A stretch of DNA of 64,000 bases, taken from assembly GCA_022559845.1 (NCBI GenBank), contig CM040118.1, positions 162,398,331 to 162,462,330 on the forward strand, in the 5' to 3' direction. Shown here piece after piece: positions 20,911 to 32,924 of this stretch; position 1 is the stretch's first letter; the number at the start of each line of letters is the position of its first letter. The notes beneath the pieces were generated by a model. That model was given only the letters and a program-made list of their open reading frames with translations. It did no database searches and was not told where the DNA came from. A program made the translations under genes and the position numbers. The stretch comes from Amorphophallus konjac. Lineage: Eukaryota > Streptophyta > Magnoliopsida > Alismatales > Araceae.

Positions 20911-22578
20911 CTAGAATAGATCGGGATATCGCTTCCGCATAGTCTCTTCAGACTCCCATGTAGCTTCTTCGGTCCCACGCCGACTCCACTGAATCTTGAC
21001 CATCGGTATCGAACGATTCCGGAGTTGCTGTTGCTTCCGGTCCAGAATCTTGACAGGTCTTTCCTCATAGGTCAAATCTTCCTTCAGTTCAAAATCCACT
21101 TGCTGAATGATATGAGTGGGATCGTACACATATTTCCGTAACATAGACACATGGAAAACGTTGTGTACGCCAGACAATTGCGGTGGTAAAGTCAGTCTAT
21201 ATGCCACCTCTCCCACTCTATCTAGAATCTCGAATGGACCAATGTACCTCGGACTCAGCTTCCCATGAATGCCAAATCTTCGGATCCCTCTCGTCGGAGA
21301 GACCTTTAAGAACACATGCTCGCCAACCTGAAATTCCAATGCTCTCCTTCTGTTGTCGGCATAACTCTTCTGTCTTGACTGGGCTACTTGTAATCGGTCT
21401 CGGATAACACGGATGTTCTGTGATGATTCCGAAACAAGATCTGGTCCAAGCCACTATTTCTCACCTACCTCGTCCCAACACAACGGGGAACGACAACTTC
21501 TACCATATAGTGCTTCAAAAGGAGCCATCTGAATACTAGACTGATAGCTGTTATTGTAGGCGAATTCAATTAATGTCAAATGCTCACTCCAATTACCACC
21601 GAAATCAATCATGCAAGCTCGCAGCATATCTTCCACTATCTGATTGGTTCTTTCAGTCTGTCCATCTGTCTGTGGATGAAAAGCAGTACTGAAATTCAGA
21701 CGAGTACCCAAAGACTCTTGCAGTCCCTTCCAGAAATGTGAAGTAAATCTGGGGTCTTGATCAGATACTATATTCACTGGAATACCATGCAATCTCACCA
21801 CTTCCTTTATATACAAAGCAGCCAATACATCAATCGTCCACTTGGACTTAATTGGTAAGAAATGAGCCGACTTTGTCAATCGATCGACAATCACCCATAT
21901 CGCATCAAATCCACCATGAGTCCTAGGTAGACCCATAATGAAATCCATGCCAATGCTTTCCCACTTCCATTGGGGTATGTCGAGTGGTTTCAATTTCCCT
22001 GCTGGTCTGAAATGTTCGGCCTTAACTTGCTGACATACCAAGCATCTGCTCACAAAATCTGCAACTTCTCTTTTCATATTCGGCCACCAAAAGGACCTTT
22101 TCAAATCTCGGTACATCTTAGTGCCTCCAGGATGAATGGTATATCTGGATCTATGAGCTTCCTCAAGAATTTTGTTCTTTATTGTAGCCTCATCCGGGAC
22201 ACAAGTTCTGCCTTTAAATAATAATCTACCATCATCGGCCAACATGAAGTCAGGTCTGCTGCTCAAGTTTCCCTTGATCTCTACCAACTCGGGATCATTT
22301 TCTTGCAAGGACTTGATTTCCATCAACAATTCGGGCTTAAGTTGGATCTGAGCAATCATGACCCGATCATTGTCAATATTAAGATCTAGACTGGATAATT
22401 GTTCCAACAACCTCCATTCTTGTAACATGAGACTTGACAATCTAGCTACCGGCTTCCGGCTTAATGCATCTGCCACAACATTACCTTTGCCAGGATGATA
22501 CTCAATCGAGAAGTCGAAGTCTTTCAAGTACTCCAACCATCTCCGCTGCCTCATGTTGAGTTCCTTCTGAGAAAATAA
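20911..22578 (-). pseudogene. pol: Tekay-1 pol, second part: RNase H end, integrase, chromodomain
   Basis: Continues the gag-pol frame after a TAA at 22579-22581. It holds the end of RNase H (ADALSRKP near 22470) and the integrase zinc-binding domain (CLVCQQVKAEH near 22030). The catalytic core follows with Asp in SIGMDFIMGLP (near 21945), Asp in VSDQDPRFTSHFW (near 21765) and Glu in QTDGQTERTNQ (near 21665). After an in-frame TAG at 21454-21456 comes the C-terminal domain (KLSPRYIGPFEILDRVG) and a chromodomain-like tail (VKIQWSRRGTEEATWESEE), with the stop at 20911-20913. Chromodomains of this lineage are thought to steer insertion into heterochromatin. Two single-base nonsense changes are the only defects I see. 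Confidence 0.92.
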
Positions 22579-25138
22579 TTACTTCAAACTCTTATGATCT
22601 GAAAACACTGTAAAGGTTTCTCCATACAAATAATGCCTCCATATCTTCAAAGCAAACACGACTGCAGCAAGTTCCAAATCATGAGCAGGATAATTATCTT
22701 CGTGCTTCCTCAACTGCCTAGAGGAATAGGCAATCACCTTCCCATGCTGCATGAGTACACAGCCTAAGCCAATACCTGAAGCATCAGTATAAACAACAAA
22801 TCCTCCTTCACCAGAAGGTAAAGCCAAAACAGGTGCAGTAGTCAAACACTCCTTCAGAGTCTGAAAGCTTCGCTGACAATCATCTGACCAATCAAACTTA
22901 TTCTCCTTGCGGGTTAATCTTGTCATAGGTACTGCAATCTTGGAGAAATCTTGAATAAATCTTCGGTAATAGCCTGCCAGGCCTAGGAAACTTCTGATTT
23001 TAGTTGCACTAGTAGGCTGCTCCCAATTCTTCACTGCCTCAATCTTCGAAGGATCAACTGAAATACCTTCCTTGGTGATAATATGTCCGAGAAAGGACAC
23101 TTCTTGTAGCCAGAACTCACACTTACTAATCTTGGCATAAAGTTGATGATCTCTTAACAGTTGCAATGCCGTCCTCAGGTGTTCAGCATGCTCCAATTCA
23201 CTCTTGGAATAGATCAAGATGTCATCAATAAATACCACGGCCCACTGATAAAGATAGGGCTGAAATACATCGTTCATCAACTGCGTGAAAGCCGCTGGTG
23301 CATTCGTTAGACCAAAAGGCATAACGACAAACTCAAAATGACCATACCTGCTGCGGAAAGCCGTTTTATAAATATCCTCTTCCTTAATCCGCAACTGGTG
23401 ATATCCAGATCGAAGATCGATCTTAGAAAAATATTGAGCTCCTGCTATCTGGTCAAATAGTTCATCAATCCTTGGCAATGGATATCTATTCTTGACAGTC
23501 TGCTGGTTCAATTGCCGATAATCAATGCACAGCCTCATCGAACCATCTTTCTTCCTGACAAATAGTACAGGGGCTCCCCAAGGAGAAGTACTAGGACGTA
23601 TAAAACCCTTCTCGAGTAATTCCATCAGCTGCTGCTTCAATTCCCGCAGTTCCGCAGGAGACATACGATAAGGAGCCTTGGAAATAGGAGATGTGCCAGG
23701 AATGAGATCAATAGAAAAGATAACTTCCCGCTCAGGCGGAAGTCCTGGTAGTTCTTCTGGAAAGACATCAGGAAAATCTTGGACAACAGAAATGTCCTTA
23801 ATCTCCATCTGCTGATCAGGAGTTGTACAGACAAAGGCTAGAAAAGCCTCACACCCATGCCTCAAAAGCTTATCAACTCGAAGAGCCGAGATGAGCGGTA
23901 CGGAGTTATGGTGCTTGACTCTCGTAAAAGATAAACCAGAATGTCCAGTAAAAGTCACTAAGCTAGAACTACAGTGAACATTGGCCTCATACTTGGCCAA
24001 CCAATCTGCTCCTAGGATTACATCATAATCCTTCATATCCATGCAGACTAAATCAACTGGAAAGTTCTGCTCACCAATCATAACCTTACTAGAAGGATAG
24101 AAATACTGGATTGTTGATCTAGTGCCAATAGGGGTTGAAATCTCTAACGAAGTATTCATCAAAACAGGTTCCACAACAAATGACTTAGCAAATCTCCGTG
24201 AAATAAAAGAATGTGTTGCACCAGTATCAAAGAGAGCAAATGCGGGCTTATCGATTATAGTAAGGGTACCTTCGACGAGTCTGCCATCATCAGAAATCCC
24301 AGTTTCATCTGCATGTAAAGCTTGAAGCTTGCCTTGTGGTTTCTTGAAGACTAGAGGTTTTGCCGGTGTAGCTTGCTCCGATATGAGAGGACAATTGGGG
24401 ATACGGTGCTCCTTGCTTCCACATCGCAAACAGGCACCTAGCTTGCGCCAGAACTCCTCTATCTTGTGACCGGGACGATCACAATAGTTGCACACGCCCT
24501 TGAATGTAACAATAGGGCCAGGCTTCTTGTCTTCATGCCTTGGCATCTTGCCCTTCCACGATCCGGACCCGCTCCACGAACCAGGTCCACTAACAGGCCT
24601 CTTCTTGGTATACCCGGGTTTGACACTCCCGGAACCCGTAGGTAATTCTTTCTTGGTGCCTTTCCCACGGATTCTCTCCGTCATTTCAAGAGTATCCTCC
24701 AGAACTTGCGCTTTCCTTACCACCTCAGAATACGTGGAAATCTTCATCGGTGCCAATTGGTTGATATAATGAAGCTTCAATCCATTGAGAAAGTGCTTCG
24801 CCTTCATCTTCTCGGTGGAAATGAGATGAGTAGCATAACGAGAAAGCAGTGCAAATTGAGCCTCATACTCTGCCACGGACAAACCTCGCTGTTTCAAGGC
24901 CCCGAACTCTGCCGCTTTCTTCTCTTGCACTCTATCAGAAAAATACTTGCTGTTGAAGAATTCTTCGAACTCTTCCCACATAACTTGCCGATCACCGAGA
25001 GTTGCCTTGATAGAATCCCACCAAGTACGTGCATCATGTTCCAGTTGAAATGTGGACAAAAGGACACGCTCCTGGTTGGTGCATTGCATAACTTCAAAGA
25101 TCCTCCCCATCTCATCTAGCCAGTGCTCGGCTTGGTCA
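22579..25138 (-). pseudogene. gag-pol: Tekay-1 gag-pol, first part: gag, zinc knuckles, protease, RT, RNase H
   Basis: The frame enters from 32433 across NA-1. Gag has [14 protein letters not shown] (near 25040). Two knuckles follow: [14 protein letters not shown], whose last Cys is Phe, and [14 protein letters not shown], which is complete. Protease shows [14 protein letters not shown] (near 24220). Reverse transcriptase shows [32 protein letters not shown] and the active-site box [11 protein letters not shown] (near 23225). RNase H shows [12 protein letters not shown] (near 22790) and ends at TAA 22579-22581 just after FSDHKSLK. The whole polyprotein, with the gag start at 32599 and one TSD copy removed, counts exactly 1464 codons to the final stop. 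Confidence 0.93.
25134..25138. repeat. Target-site duplication GGTCA, left copy (NA-1)
   Basis: Matches 32428-32432. It lies within Tekay-1 gag, and the frame is kept when one copy is dropped. Confidence 0.95.
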
Positions 25139-27313
25139 TGATGGGAACATCACCTCCCATGCCCACGTTCACAGCTCGTCTCCTCGCCCCGGTTGCATCC
25201 GGCATGGTTTAGTCATTTAATTTTAAGTCCTATGTAATTTTATTTGAGTCATGTTCCTAGGTCTTGCATTTATTTTCCTAAGTTTGAGTGTCATTAAATT
25301 GTGTAATGTGCTATTGGGCCCAATTCTTCGGGCTTGGCCCATGAGCCCCCCCTACCCCTTCGGTTATTTGTTATTGAGTCTTTTGTAAGGGACTTATTGT
25401 AAAATGTGGGTTTCCTATATATAGGGCCCCATTTCTTTCATTTGGAGGTAATGAATCAATGAATGAAAAAAACTTGCCATTTTGAGAGTTTACACTCCTT
25501 ATCTAGTGGAGAGATTCCATTTTTTTAGGTGAGAAACCCTAGGGGAGAGATTCCCCACCCTTCCCTCTCTTAATCTCTCTTTTTCACTCCACTTTCTCTC
25601 TCCTCAACACCCAAATTCAAATTTTCTTCTCTCTCCTCCCCCTCTCAACCACTTCCAACCCCCACCTACCTCCATTAACTCCCCACAACTTCCCACAACC
25701 CCTCTTTAATCCTCACCTAGTCCCAAGGAAGTTCCACCACTCAAAACCCCACCCTCCAACCACCACCTACCCCTTTCACTTCCCTAAGCATATCTCCACC
25801 TTCCCAAGGCTGAATTAACTCATTCCAAAGCCCAAATTCGAATCTCCCCATCCCTCTTTGCTCCCTAGGTCGCACCCCTCCTCTCCCCTCAAGCCAAGTT
25901 CACCCCCCTCCTCTCTTCTCCACTCCAGCTTTGTGTGCAGGCCGACCTGCAGATTAGCACTCTGTTGCAGCGACGTCCACGACTGCATCCTGGTTCTGCT
26001 GGTGGCGTGGCCTAACTTTCTGGAAAGGCCTCCCTATGCTCTTCGCAGGCGAGGTGGAATCACTCCATTCTGAGTTCGTGGCCGTCCGTGAAGGCTGTTC
26101 TTCCCCGACTGCGCAGAACCTCTCAGACCAAAAGCTAGAGCGGCAGAGAAGACTCTCCCACGACAAACCTTGAAGGAATCAGCCTTCAGGGTCTTCTACA
26201 AAGATCTTCCTCCCCCTGTCAGCGTCCAGGAACAGAAGGCGGAGCTCCGTTCGGCATCCGAAAATCAGAGATATTAATTTTCTACCACAACCACGCCGGT
26301 CTGCCTCCTCACAGTCTGCCCCGACCACCGTCCACTTCTCTGGACACCCAGCTCATCTCCGACATCAGAAGACTTCCCCGTTTATTTTGCTGCAAAGTAT
26401 ACTCGTCAATGATTCCAACGAGTCCAGTGGTGCCAGATTTGGAGCTCAGGAGCAACCGTGACTGCTTCTGCAACCTGCTGTTTCAGACTGAGCTCGGCCA
26501 GAGACCAGAGCTGCATCCATCTTCCAGTCGCCGGAGCAGTCAGCCCCCAGATCAGAACGTCGTCCAAAAATTCAGGCTGCACCCCTCTCCGGTTAGCAAT
26601 CTTTTGGCGCAAGTCTCATCAGATTCTGAGCTCGGTGGATTTATTGGCTGCATCAACATCGACTCCCTGTCCAGAATTACAGAAGCTAGACAGAATCGGC
26701 GAAGCTCGGAAACTCGGTTTCCTTTGCATCTCTCCCCACCCCGCTTGGCCGGCTGAAGGCCCCTCCCTGTGTGGAGGTAGTTTTGAATGTATTAAGCATA
26801 ACCCCCACCCCAAGATCACCCCTCCTGCGTGAGGAGTAGTGCTGTACCGTTTGTAATTTCAGGTCAAGCTACACCGCCGCGGCGTGTGGGGATCCACCGC
26901 CTCCCCGCTCGCCCTCGTCTCCGAGCGGGACCGGTTTCTTCAAACCGGTCGAGTAAGTGCTCTAAACCCTTGCTCATTGTGCTTGTCTTTCAATGTTTGT
27001 TTCTTAGCTCCGCTGGTTGTGCGAGAGAGAGCCCGATCCTCAAGCCCCGTTGCCTTGAGTGATCACCGTGGGAAGAGTGAAACCGGTGCCCTTGGCACTT
27101 TGTCGGCCCCATTGAATTGGGTTCCACATCCTTTTGGGAATCAAGCCTTGGCCTTGCTGGCCCTCTACCAGCAAGGGCCCAACCCCACATCTTCACCTTG
27201 GCATTGCCAAGTTACCCCGGGCTTGGGTGAGCGACGAGAGAGCGGCGGCCCAAATTGGCCCATTTAGAATGCGAATGTGCTTGCTTGCTTAAGTCCAAGA
27301 TTGTGTCACATCA
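25139..27313 (+). repeat. NA-1 5' LTR (2175 bp)
   Basis: TGATGGGAACATC to GTCACATCA. It carries a TATA box at 25415-25424 and a pyrimidine-rich leader (25540-25800). It ends in GC-richer DNA whose open frames (for example 26409-26832) are not conserved proteins. Near-identical partner at 30254-32427. Confidence 0.95.
25415..25424 (+). promoter_or_regulatory. TATA box, NA-1 5' LTR
   Basis: CTATATATAG lies about 275 bp into the LTR. The same box occurs at 30530-30539, and at 52314-52323 and 57530-57539 in the diverged NA-2 LTRs. That conservation supports its use as the core promoter. Confidence 0.75.
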
Positions 27314-27315
27314 AG

Positions 27316-27327
27316 TGGTATCAGAGC
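27316..27327 (+). other. NA-1 primer-binding site (tRNA-iMet)
   Basis: TGGTATCAGAGC two bases after the LTR end at 27313, complementary to initiator tRNA-Met. Confidence 0.95.
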
Positions 27328-27366
27328 AAGTTCACAACTTGTCTCTCCACAAGTTGGTCCTAGGGC

Positions 27367-30212
27367 ATGTTTATGCATTTAGAGTCCTCGGTTGCATCTC
27401 CCATGTCCACTAGAATGGCCACTTCATACCCGTCATATTCATCCCCATCAACTTTCCCAAGAAGCCCAAATCCTCATGGAAGCTCCATTGCCAACAAAGT
27501 GGGTAGCAACACCTCTATCATAGAAGCCCTACCTAATGTCCTTAATCGGCTTGAAGATATCATGTCTCGACTCGACCGACTTGAAGGAAATAGCCGTGCA
27601 CCAAGAGTGAATGAGAGTGACCTTTGGGGAAATCTAGAAACCATATTTTTAGAACACTTGAAAATCAAAACCCCCGCCTTTGATGGATCCAACAGCCCAA
27701 GCCTTTACATAGATTGGGAGATTTCCCTAGACCAATTCTTTAAAAGTTGCCCCTTGAACGATGAAAGGAGAATGAGGCTAGCCAAGGCACACCTCTCCAA
27801 ACAAGCTAAAACTCATTGGTTAGTTGTGGAAGGTTTAAGAAGGATCCGCAGGGAGGCCCCCATTAGCACTTGGGATGAGATGAAGGTCGAGCTTAGGAAA
27901 ACCTACACTCTCCAACCCTCTCCCTCCTACTCAAATCACAAAAGCCCAAGGAGTACTTCAACTCCTTCATCCCCACCCGGTCAATCCAAGACCCCAATCA
28001 CCCATTCCCTACCACTTCCCATCTCTCCCACCCCAACCACTACATTTACACCCCACCTCCAAGTCCACACCACAACCATAGGCCCCCATACCCAATTGGG
28101 CCCCATGGCCAACTCTCCACCTAGGCCCATGGTAACCCCCACCACTACCTCTCCATCACCCCCAAAAAGAGACACTCCTCCCAAAACAAATCAACCCAAA
28201 CCCCTTCAACCCACCCATCTTCCTCTCCCTACCCCAAACCAACTCCCACCAAAGCCTCCACTACTACCCTCACCTATCCTAACCCAAGTTTCCCACTACC
28301 TACCACCCCGGATACACCATGCCCCAATCATCAGCACACCCTCAAAAGCCCCTCTCACCTCCTTGGAAGAAGAACTCATACCCCACCCCATAGTGGTGAA
28401 CACTCCAAACCCACTCTCCACCTTGGAGGAAACCCAAGCCCAAATTGAAGAAGAAACAACACATGAGGGTCTTCACCTTACATCACCCTCTCTAGTTGGG
28501 ACCAAGCTCATCTTAGGAGAACCCATTGTTAGTTGGCTAAAGGAGAGCCCAATTGGAGAGACCCGGGCCCATATTTTCCCTCCCATAGAACAAGACCTTC
28601 CCTTAGTGCCCTTCTTCTCCTATCACACCACAATCCAAGCATCCTATCAAGTGGAGACCTTAGAAGACCTTCTCAAGGGCATAGCATGGCAATTAGAGAT
28701 GACTAGCATGTTGACCCCTATGGTAGAACAACCTAGGAGCCTTAGCCTCCTACACCTATGCATAGGGTCTATCACCTCAGTTTGCACCATTGATTGCTAC
28801 ACTAGCGACCTCCTTCTATTCCTCTCTACACCCGATGAGCCCAACCTTCTCCTCGATTTAGAGCTTCTTATCTCGGGTAGAAAGCCAAGCCCTCCACTCA
28901 TGGCCGACCCACTTGTCAAGAACATTGGCCCAACTATCATGGAGAAGGATGACTTAGCACCTTTTAAGGATCTTGAGGACATGGAGTTCCTCCCCCTAGA
29001 TGACCCATTTTATGATCCATATGATCCATTCCAATGGGAGTCAAGGGACTCATATGACCCAACCATCTTACCAACCACCCACCCTTTCCTACCCTCACCC
29101 ACCATATTGGGCCAAACCCACCTCATCCATGACTCGGGTTATACCTTGGGAGCCATGACCTTGGGCCATATATCCCTAGGTAATCAGGTTGTACCCCACC
29201 CCATGATGACTACCTTCTTAGATCCATTCGATCCTTTCCAATGGGAGTTCAAAGGTTGTCCCACACCTATACACATGGAAGTCACCTTTGGGAAAAGCAT
29301 GCATGTGTCTAGGCTTACCATACCCCTTGGCATGAACACTATGTTGGGTCCATTCATTCATATCACCCACATATCAAGTAGAAGTATGAGTGGTCCACAT
29401 TCGGATGTCATGGTCCTCCTTCATTCATCATGGATCTTAAGCATGTCAAAAGTATCTACGGATGTCCGGGTCCCCCCACATTCATCACCACTTTGCATGA
29501 TAGGTTCACCTACGAGTGCCCCGGCCCACCTAGGCCCACCAAAGTCTACATGACAACATTGCATGATAAGTCCACATATGGTTGCCCCGGCCCTCCAAAA
29601 TCCATCAAAGGTTTCTTGGCATCAAAGCATGATCGGTCTACTTTCGGTTGCCCAGGTCCACCCATCACCCCTAGAATGTCAACATTCACGAAATTGCATG
29701 AAAGCCTTTGCAAGCACATAAGCAAAAAGAATGAGGCTTATAAGAGGCGGGCCGACTCTCATCGGCGTCACCGAGACTTCCATGAGGGTGACTTTGTGAT
29801 GGTAAGGACGGAGAGGCTCTCCCCGGGAGCCAACTCTAAACTGAGGCCACGTGGGGCTGGTCCCTTTCAGGTCTTGAGGCGCATCGGTGCAAATGCCTAC
29901 GAGTTAGATCTCCCTGAGGAGTATGCAATAAGTCCCACATTCAATGTGGCCGACCTAGTGTCATATAAGGGACCCACGGTGGTACCTAGTGAGGAGATTG
30001 AGCCCACTTCTTCCCTTGAGAGAGCACCCACCCGTGAAGAGAGATCACCAGCCAAGAGAGCCCAGCGTGAACAAATTGAACAAATATTGGATGAACAAGT
30101 CACTACCACTCGGAGCAAGGTATACGAGCGCTATCTCGAAAGGTGGATGGATCGGACTCGTTCGGAAGACTTGAGGGCAGTACCACTTCTACACCCTCCA
30201 AGGAGGGAATGA
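27367..30212 (+). pseudogene. NA-1 gag-like/integrase-tail fusion protein, one frameshift
   Basis: From ATG 27367 a frame of 728 codons runs to 29553. It has a coiled-coil-like N-terminus (NVLNRLEDIMSRLDRLEG), then a retrotransposon gag domain (KTPAFDGSNS, LYIDWEISLDQFF, STWDEMKVELRK, about residues 100-180). About 150 residues rich in Pro and Thr follow, and then a region with two DPFQWE motifs. A one-base loss near 29385, seen against NA-2, shifts the reading. The other frame (29430-30212) carries four GCPGPP-type repeats and then an integrase C-terminal domain (FHEGDFVMVRTERLSPG, GPFQVLRRIGANAYELDLPE, FNVADLVSYKGP). That tail resembles CRM/Galadriel-type chromoviruses. Gag would assemble particles. 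What the fused tail does without an integrase core is unknown. Confidence 0.85.
29440..29680 (+). repeat. Cys-Pro-Gly-Pro-Pro coding repeat tract, NA-1
   Basis: Four copies of a unit of 57-66 bp encode (H-D-R-S-T)-Y-G-C-P-G-P-P, for example SIYGCPGPP, FTYECPGPP, STYGCPGPP and STFGCPGPP. Each is preceded by a variable linker of about ten residues. The matching tract in NA-2 is at 56320-56590. Confidence 0.85.
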
Positions 30213-30224
30213 CACTTACTCGAC

Positions 30225-30253
30225 GGAGTCGAGTTCTCCGCACCCCGGGAGTA
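30225..30253 (+). other. NA-1 region upstream of the 3' LTR
   Basis: GAGTCGAGTTCTCCGCACC followed by CCGGGAGTA abuts the LTR. Only the last bases resemble a purine tract, and NA-2 has CCCCGGGGGTA in the same place. If this is the plus-strand primer it is short and impure. Confidence 0.4.
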
Positions 30254-32427
30254 TGATGGGAACATCACCTCCCATGCCCACGTTCACAGCTCGTCTCCTC
30301 GCCCCGGTTGCATCCGGCATGGTTTAGTCATTTAATTTTAAGTCCTATGTAATTTTATTTGAGTCATGTTCCTAGGTCTTGCATTTATTTTCCTAAGTTT
30401 GAGTGTCATTAAATTGTGTAATGTGCTATTGGGCCCAATTCTTCGGGCTTGGCCCATGAGCCCCCCCTACCCCTTCGGTTATTTGTTATTGAGTCTTTTG
30501 TAAGGGACTTATTGTAAAATGTGGGTTTCCTATATATAGGGCCCCATTTCTTTCATTTGGAGGTAATGAATCAATGAATGAAAAAACTTGCCATTTTGAG
30601 AGTTTACACTCCTTATCTAGTGGAGAGATTCCATTTTTTTAGGTGAGAAACCCTAGGGGAGAGATTCCCCACCCTTCCCTCTCTTAATCTCTCTTTTTCA
30701 CTCCACTTTCTCTCTCCTCAACACCCAAATTCGAATTTTCTTCTCTCTCCTCCCCCTCTCAACCACTTCCAACCCCCACCTACCTCCATTAACTCCCCAC
30801 AACTTCCCACAACCCCTCTTTAATCCTCACCTAGTCCCAAGGAAGTTCCACCACTCAAAACCCCACCCTCCAACCACCACCTACCCCTTTCACTTCCCTA
30901 AGCATATCTCCACCTTCCCAAGGCTGAATTAACTCATTCCAAAGCCCAAATTCGAATCTCCCCATCCCTCTTTGCTCCCTAGGTCGCACCCCTCCTCTCC
31001 CCTCAAGCCAAGTTTACCCCCCTCCTCTCTTCTCCACTCCAGCTTTGTGTGCAGGCCGACCTGCAGATTAGCACTCTGTTGCAGCGACGTCCATGACTGC
31101 ATCCTGATTCTGCTGGTGGCGTCGCCTAACTTTCTGGAAAGGCCTCCCTGTGCTCTTCGCAGGCGAGGTGGAATCACTCCATTCTGAGTTCGTGGCCGTC
31201 CGTGAAGGCTGTTCTTCCCCGACTGCGCAGAACCTCTCAGACCAAAAGCCAGAGCGGCAGAGAAGACTCTCCCACGACGAACCTTGAAGGAATCAGCCTT
31301 CAGGGTCTTCTACAAAGATCTTCCTCCCCCTGTCAGCGTCCAGGAACAGAAGGCGGAGCTCCGTTCGGCATCCGAAAATCAGAGATATTAATTTTCTACC
31401 ACAACCACGCCGGTCTGCCTCCTCACAGTCTGCCCCGACCACCGTCCACTTCTCTGGACACCCAGCTCATCTCCGACATCAGAAGACTTCCCCGTTTGTT
31501 TTGTTGCAAAGTAGACTCGTCAACGATTCTAACGAGTCCAGCGGTACCAGATTTGGAGCTCAGGAGCAACCGTGACCGCTTCTGCAACCTGCTGTTTCAG
31601 ACTGAGCTCGGCCAGAGACCAGAGCTGCATCCATCTTCCAGTCGCCGGAGAAGTCAGTCCCCAGATCAGAACGTCGTCCAAAAATTCAGGCTGCACCCCT
31701 CTCCGGTTAGCAATCTTTTGGCGCAAGTCTCATCAGATTCTGAGCTCGGTGGATTTATTGGCTGCATCAACATCGACTCCCTGTCCAGAATTACAGAAGC
31801 TAGACAGAATCGGCGAAGCTCGGAAACTCGGTTTCCTTTGCATCTCTCCCCACCCCGCTTGGCCGGCTGAAGGCCCCTCCCTATGTGGAGGTAGTTTTGA
31901 ATGTATTAAGCATAACCCCCACCCCAAGATCACCCCTCCTGCGTGAGGAGTAGTGCTGTACCGTTTGTAATTTCAGGTCAAGCTACACCGCCGCGGCGTG
32001 TGGGGATCCACCGCCTCCCCGCTCGCCCTCGTCTCCGAGCGGGACCGGTTTCTTCAAACCGGTCGAGTAAGTGCTCTAAACCCTTGCTCATTGTGCTTGT
32101 CTTTCAATGTTTGTTTCTTAGCTCCGCTGGTTGTGCGAGAGAGAGCCCGATCCTCAAGCCCCGTTGCCTTGAGTGATCACCGTGGGAAGAGTGAAACCGG
32201 TGCCCTTGGCACTTTGTCGGCCCCATTGAATTGGGTTCCACATCCTTTTGGGAATCAAGCCTTGGCCTTGCTGGCCCTCTACCAGCAAGGGCCCAACCCC
32301 ACATCTTCACCTTGGCATTGCCAAGTTACCCCGGGCTTGGGTGAGCGACGAGAGAGCGGCGGCCCAAATTGGCCCATTTAGAATGCGAATGTGCTTGCTT
32401 GCTTAAGTCCAAGATTGTGTCACATCA
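30254..32427 (+). repeat. NA-1 3' LTR (2174 bp)
   Basis: TGATGGGAACATC to GTCACATCA, nearly identical to 25139-27313. TATA box at 30530-30539. Differences from the other LTR are mostly C/T or G/A. Confidence 0.95.
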
Positions 32428-32432
32428 GGTCA
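32428..32432. repeat. Target-site duplication GGTCA, right copy (NA-1)
   Basis: Follows the CACATCA terminus directly and matches 25134-25138. Confidence 0.95.
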
Positions 32433-32599
32433 GGGTCGGTCGAACCCGCAAACCTTGGCGGATTCATCCCTCGGAAGTTCCGGTATAGATCACCGGTGCC
32501 ATGCTGTGCCGCTCCTGCCTGAGCTACTTGCTGAAGGGCCTGAGTAAGACCTTGAACCGTACGCTGCAGGTTCCTCCATTCAGCACGATCAGCTGCCAT
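32433..32599 (-). pseudogene. gag: Tekay-1 gag N-terminus, separated by NA-1
   Basis: The ATG at 32599-32597 begins a 56-codon fragment (MAADRAEWRNLQ, then LYRNFRGMNPPRFAGSTDP) that joins 25133 in frame as [14 protein letters not shown]. This is the usual start of Tekay/Del gag. The leader to the 5' LTR (32600-32910) shows no other coding content. Confidence 0.9.
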
Positions 32600-32910
32600 C
32601 TACACGAGAAATAGGTTACTTAGGTCCAATAAGATAGATAAAGCACGATTAAGGAACGAACTTAACCCAAGTTCTACCCAATCTCACAGGTCAGGTCTTA
32701 AACTTTCACAAGGTTAGGGATCTAGTGCACCTAGACACGACCAAAACTCGGTACCTGGCGGAGGTAATCAGTCCGAAGACCACTCGCGCAAGTGTGCGAC
32801 CTTTCCAATAGGCGTAGCCTAACGTTCGGACAACACCTTTTGATATACCGGTTATTGGGATGCAATGCAAGAAAACCTAAAACTTAGGGAACCTAGGAAT
32901 GTGAAACCTA

Positions 32911-32924
32911 GGGCTCTGATACCA
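32911..32924 (-). other. Tekay-1 primer-binding site (tRNA-iMet)
   Basis: The minus strand reads TGGTATCAGAGCCC, seven bases inside the 5' LTR edge at 32932. It fits initiator tRNA-Met. Confidence 0.92.

Larger units (their letters stand above)
25139..32427 (+). mobile_element. NA-1: non-autonomous chromovirus-derived LTR element (gag-like plus integrase tail)
   Basis: A 7.3-kb element with LTRs of 2175 and 2174 bp, TG..CA ends (TGATGGG to CACATCA), TSD GGTCA, a tRNA-iMet primer-binding site at 27316-27327 and a 2.94-kb interior. The interior codes for a gag-like N-terminus, a long Pro/Thr-rich spacer, a Cys-Pro-Gly-Pro-Pro repeat tract and an integrase C-terminal domain. Protease, RT, RNase H and the integrase core are absent. 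NA-2 has the same plan, so this is a propagating defective family and not a single deletion. The LTRs differ by about 20 bases by eye, the youngest insertion here. Confidence 0.93.

Noticed and set aside
26850..27020. Intron-like borders in the NA-1 LTR (TTTCAG then GTAAGT)
   Set aside because: Single GT and AG words in LTR DNA without a coding exon on either side are too weak to call splicing.
25858..27267. Frames of 70-130 codons in the NA-1 LTR, repeated at 30972-32381
   Set aside because: They recur only because the LTR is duplicated. They overlap on both strands and show no known domain, and the region is LTR leader DNA.
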